The position numbers and the translations under genes were made by a program. A DNA stretch of 7,700 nt, from assembly GCA_947459455.1 (NCBI GenBank), contig CANHEC010000093.1, forward strand, positions 1 to 7,700. Direction: 5' to 3'. The stretch comes from Chitinophagaceae bacterium. Lineage in GTDB: Bacteria; Bacteroidota; Bacteroidia; Chitinophagales; Chitinophagaceae. Under the pieces are notes generated by a model, which did no database searches, was not told the origin of the DNA, and was given only the letters and a program-made list of their open reading frames with translations. Positions 5,609-7,700 of the stretch are shown in pieces (the first letter of the stretch is position 1; each line of letters starts with the position of its first letter).

Positions 5609-6800
5609 ACCTCCTCCCCGGATACACTTTCAGTGCTTCGGCCAGGCAATCCATGGCAGCATCCAGTGCTTCCAGATTGAGCACGTAGGCCAGCCGTACT
5701 TCCTGCTTGCCCAGGCCCGGCGTACCATAAAAGCCGGTGGCCGGCGCCAGCATCACCGTGGCACCCTGGTAGCTAAAGTGCTCCAGCAGCCATTGGCAAA
5801 AAGCATCGCTATCGTCGATGGGCAGGCGGGCCATGGCATAAAAGGCACCACCCGGATTGGGGCAGTACACGCCCGGCATTTCATTCAGTCGGCGCACCAC
5901 CAGGTCGCGGCGGCGCTGGTACTCGGCCTTCGTGCCCTCAAAGTAATCAGCCGGCAGGTCAATGGCCGCTTCACCGGCTATCTGCGCAAAGCTGGGCGGA
6001 CTCAGCCTCGCCTGCGCAAATTTCATGGCCGCATCCAGCACAGCCTGGTTTTTGGTCACCAGCGCCCCCAGGCGGGCCCCGCAGGCACTGTAGCGCTTGC
6101 TGATGGTGTCCATCACCACCAGGTGCTCATCGGCCCCCTGCAGGTGCAGCACACTCAGCAGCTCGCCGGTGTAGCTGAACTCGCGGTAGGCTTCATCGCT
6201 AAACAGGTACAGCCCATGCCGCACCACCAGTTCTTTCAGGCTTTCCAGTTCGGCCCGGCTGTACAGGTAGCCCGTCGGGTTGTTGGGATTGCATATTACA
6301 ATGGCCCTGGTACGCGGCGTTATCAGCTTTTCAAACTCGGCAATGGGCGGCAGCGCAAAGCCAGTGTCTATCTGCGCCGTTACCGGCACCACGGTTACGC
6401 CGGCTGCCACCGCAAAGCCGTTGTAGTTGGCATAAAATGGTTCCGGAATGATCACTTCATCACCCGCATCCAGGCAGGCCATGAAGCCAAACAGGATGGC
6501 CTCGCTGCCCCCGGTGGTTACTATGATCTGCTGATGATTCACCTCCACCCCTACGCTGTGGTAGTACTGCACCAGCTTGCGGCGGTAGCTTTCGTTGCCG
6601 GCGCTGTGGCTGTATTCCAGCACCTTAAAATCGCTGTGGCGCACGGCGTCCAGCACCTGCGGCGGCGTTTCTATATCGGGCTGACCAATGTTCAGGTGGT
6701 ACACCCTGGTGCCGCGTTGTTTGGCGGCTTCGGCGTAGGGCACCAGTTTTCTGATGGGGCTGGCGGGCATGGCAGCGCCGCGTTGGCTAATGCTCAGCAT
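5607..6800 (-). CDS. PLP-dependent class I/II aminotransferase (aspartate aminotransferase-like)
   Basis: This complete 397-residue fold-type I aminotransferase moves amino groups between an amino acid and a 2-oxo acid in the cytoplasm. Visible hallmarks are NIGQPDIETP (37-46) at the substrate entrance, TTGGSEA (95-101) for cofactor phosphate, CNPNNPTG (170-177) with Asn174 near the PLP ring, SDEAYREF (201-208) with Asp202 pairing the pyridine nitrogen and Tyr205, DTISKRYSACGARLG (231-245) with Schiff-base Lys235 and Arg243, and Arg369 in VRLAYV, the usual carboxylate-binding Arg. Length is normal. Met1 at 6800 is preferred because the LSISQRGAAMPASPIRKL N-terminus matches the family pattern; Met11 is the alternative. 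A promoter element lies about 64 bp upstream. The substrate cannot be fixed from sequence: aspartate, aromatic or branched-chain activity are all possible. The gene ends abutting a repeat array but keeps a typical C-terminus (VYPGRR), so it appears intact. Confidence 0.93.
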   Translation of the reverse strand: MLSISQRGAAMPASPIRKLVPYAEAAKQRGTRVYHLNIGQPDIETPPQVLDAVRHSDFKVLEYSHSAGNESYRRKLVQYYHSVGVEVNHQQIIVTTGGSEAILFGFMACLDAGDEVIIPEPFYANYNGFAVAAGVTVVPVTAQIDTGFALPPIAEFEKLITPRTRAIVICNPNNPTGYLYSRAELESLKELVVRHGLYLFSDEAYREFSYTGELLSVLHLQGADEHLVVMDTISKRYSACGARLGALVTKNQAVLDAAMKFAQARLSPPSFAQIAGEAAIDLPADYFEGTKAEYQRRRDLVVRRLNEMPGVYCPNPGGAFYAMARLPIDDSDAFCQWLLEHFSYQGATVMLAPATGFYGTPGLGKQEVRLAYVLNLEALDAAMDCLAEALKVYPGRR

Positions 6801-6863
6801 AATGGATGGTTTTCAAAAACACTCACAAAACCCGGCGACCGGCAGGCCGCCGGCCACGGGCCG

Positions 6864-6871
6864 CAAAAGTA
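6864..6871 (-). promoter_or_regulatory. Bacteroidota -7 promoter element for the aminotransferase
   Basis: Read on the minus strand the bases are TACTTTTG followed by C, a perfect match to the Bacteroidota -7 consensus TAnnTTTG. Transcription would start a few bases downstream, leaving a 5' leader of roughly 55-60 nt. A TTG occurs upstream, but with about 24 bp between the elements rather than the expected 19-20, so the -33 half is poor. Confidence 0.5.
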
Positions 6872-6956
6872 AGCGGCGGGGCGGGCATCTGGCCACAATG
6901 TTTGCCGCCAGGTGGATGCTGTTGATAAGGGGCTATCGGCAGCCGTGCAGTACCCG

Positions 6957-6973
6957 GCAGCCGTACGGGCTGC
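6957..6973. other. GC-rich hairpin
   Basis: GCAGCC and GGCTGC form a perfect 6-bp stem around GTACG. A GGCAGCCGT motif also occurs just upstream at 6938-6946, so the left arm is duplicated. No T-run follows, and it lies between divergent starts, so it is not a terminator for either gene. Confidence 0.4.
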
Positions 6974-6979
6974 TGCGGG

Positions 6980-7027
6980 GTACCGCCCTCGGTCGTACCT
7001 CCCTCGGTCCCCCCGCCGCGGCGGGGG
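6980..7027. repeat. 15-bp tandem duplication abutting an 18-bp perfect palindrome
   Basis: GTACCGCCCTCGGTC (6980-6994) is followed immediately by GTACCTCCCTCGGTC (6995-7009), which differs at one base. The palindrome CCCCCGCCGCGGCGGGGG follows without a gap at 7010-7027. A GC-only palindrome of this length is unlikely to be random, but nothing ties it to a known protein site. Confidence 0.75.
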
Positions 7028-7081
7028 CCCTCCGCATCCCGCAGCCCTTGGTCTGCCGTGCAGGGCCGGGCAAGGGGCAGC

Positions 7082-7155
7082 TGTCAGCATTTTTTGTCAC
7101 CGTTTTCTTGTCAGCATTTTTTTTGGTGCCATCTTTTCGGTGCCATCTTTTTTTT
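7082..7155. repeat. T-tract repeat cluster, five 13-17 bp units upstream of hsdR
   Basis: Five related units each have a short GC-containing head and a T-rich tail: TGTCAGCATTTTTT (7082-7095), GTCACCGTTTTCT (7096-7108), TGTCAGCATTTTTTTT (7109-7124), GGTGCCATCTTTT (7125-7137) and GGTGCCATCTTTTTTTT (7139-7155). Units one and three share TGTCAGCAT; four and five share GGTGCCATC. Two T8 homopolymers lie at 7117-7124 and 7148-7155, the latter 72 bp before the hsdR ATG. Confidence 0.8.
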
Positions 7156-7203
7156 GAATGACCACGCCCCATCCGCCCCCATGGCCATACTCTGCGCATT
7201 CGT

Positions 7204-7211
7204 TATCTTTC
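7204..7211 (+). promoter_or_regulatory. Weak -7-like element before hsdR
   Basis: TATCTTTC matches TAnnTTTG except at the last base and lies 16 bp before the ATG. No TTG is present at the expected upstream distance, so this is a tentative call. Confidence 0.25.
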
Positions 7212-7227
7212 CGCCCCACACCATCCT

Positions 7228-7700
7228 ATGAATCAGCACCCCGAGCAACAGGCCCGCGACCTCATCGACCGCCAACTACTGGCGGCCGGCTGGCTGTTGC
7301 AGTCCAAAGCGGCCATCAACCTGGGTGCAGGCACCGGCGTGGCGGTGCGGGAATACCTCACCGATCGCGGCCCGGCCGACTACGTGCTGTTTGTAGACCG
7401 CAAGCCGGTGGGCCTCATTGAAGCCAAACGCTCAGCGGAAGGCCTGCGCCTGACCGTGGTGGAAGAACAAAGCCTCGACTATGCCACGGCCAAACTGAAA
7501 CACCTCAACAATGAGCCCCTGCGCTTTGTGTACGAAAGCACCGGCGAGCTCACCCGCTTCACCGACTTTGCCGATCCCCGCCCCCGCAGCCGCCCCGTGT
7601 TTAGCTTCCACCGGCCCGAGACCTTTAGGGCATGGATGAAACAGGGCCCCTCGCTACGGGCAAGACTGCAAAACATCCCACTCCTCCTCGGGGCTGACTC
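7228..7700 (+). CDS. hsdR: Type I restriction enzyme R subunit, N-terminal part (cut by window edge)
   Basis: The first 157 codons are present; the frame is open at the right edge. They match the N-terminal nuclease domain of EcoEI-type HsdR, the motor and endonuclease subunit that translocates and cuts DNA at unmodified sites together with HsdM and HsdS. The PD-(D/E)xK active site is visible: Asp51 in GPADYVLF, then Glu65 and Lys67 in GLIEAKR. A QxxxY motif (Gln81 to Tyr85, in EQSLDYA) follows, as known for HsdR nucleases. The RFVYESTGELTRFTD (99-113) and PRSRPVFSFHRPETF (119-133) blocks are also characteristic. The helicase motor would lie beyond the window. The ATG at 7228 fits the usual short N-terminus; no Shine-Dalgarno precedes it. 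Whether hsdM and hsdS follow cannot be seen. Confidence 0.87.
   Translation, partial: MNQHPEQQARDLIDRQLLAAGWLLQSKAAINLGAGTGVAVREYLTDRGPADYVLFVDRKPVGLIEAKRSAEGLRLTVVEEQSLDYATAKLKHLNNEPLRFVYESTGELTRFTDFADPRPRSRPVFSFHRPETFRAWMKQGPSLRARLQNIPLLLGAD

Larger units (their letters stand above)
6801..7227. other. Divergent intergenic region, no gene seen
   Basis: 427 bp separate the start codons of the aminotransferase and hsdR. Frames open across it on both strands give GC-driven Arg/Pro/Gly-rich peptides without start context or motifs. The listed contents are a minus-strand promoter element, a GC-rich hairpin, a 15-bp tandem repeat joined to a palindrome, and a T-tract repeat cluster. Confidence 0.7.

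Noticed and set aside
5778..6872. A 364-codon plus-strand open frame antisense to the aminotransferase
   Set aside because: It mirrors the aminotransferase coding frame, is rich in His/Gln/Ala without any domain motif, and arises from high GC and codon bias on the other strand.
7010..7027. Intrinsic terminator at the GC palindrome
   Set aside because: There is no T-run directly after it, the arms leave almost no loop, and it lies between divergently transcribed genes where no terminator is needed.
6801..7227. Small open frames between the aminotransferase and hsdR
   Set aside because: All are Arg/Pro/Gly-rich products of GC-rich or T-tract repeats, overlap each other on both strands, and lack motifs or start context.

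Overview
The window looks like chromosomal DNA of a Bacteroidota bacterium, probably of the Chitinophagaceae/Saprospiria type. This is inferred, with no database search, from four things: an ECF sigma factor paired with a membrane anti-sigma-like protein next to a TPR-CHAT gene; an aminotransferase with a Bacteroidota-style N-terminus; a TAnnTTTG-type promoter element in place of a classical -10 box, with little sign of Shine-Dalgarno sequences; and intergenic DNA full of short-period repeats typical of that phylum. The left end is visibly AT-richer (38% GC over bases 1-120, counted by hand) than the right end (63% over 7261-7320).

Layout. (1) 1-3594, minus strand: a large TPR-CHAT caspase-like peptidase with a predicted export signal, followed 62 bp downstream by a small secreted protein of unknown function that runs off the left edge. 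(2) 3595-3674: an 80-bp divergent promoter region. (3) 3675-5121, plus strand: an ECF sigma factor and, 7 bp later, a single-pass membrane protein with the architecture of an anti-sigma factor. (4) 5122-5606: a gene-free convergent interval built almost entirely of stacked repeats. These are three ~65-bp units carrying a known dispersed repeat, octamers of the GGACTTCC type, a second dispersed-repeat-like element, and two heptamer arrays. (5) 5607-6800, minus strand: a complete PLP-dependent class I aminotransferase. (6) 6801-7227: a divergent intergenic interval with a promoter element for the aminotransferase, a GC-rich tandem repeat plus palindrome, and a T-tract repeat cluster. (7) 7228 to the right edge, plus strand: the N-terminal nuclease domain of a type I restriction enzyme R subunit.

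How the genes may work together. Sigma factor, membrane anti-sigma-like protein, exported CHAT peptidase and secreted companion form a plausible signalling module. The membrane protein would hold the sigma factor inactive, and the peptidase and companion could be its regulon or its signal processor. That is inference from gene order and topology only. The aminotransferase is probably housekeeping amino-acid metabolism, and hsdR probably starts a restriction-modification locus continuing to the right. I found no tRNA, rRNA, CRISPR array or insertion-sequence transposase.
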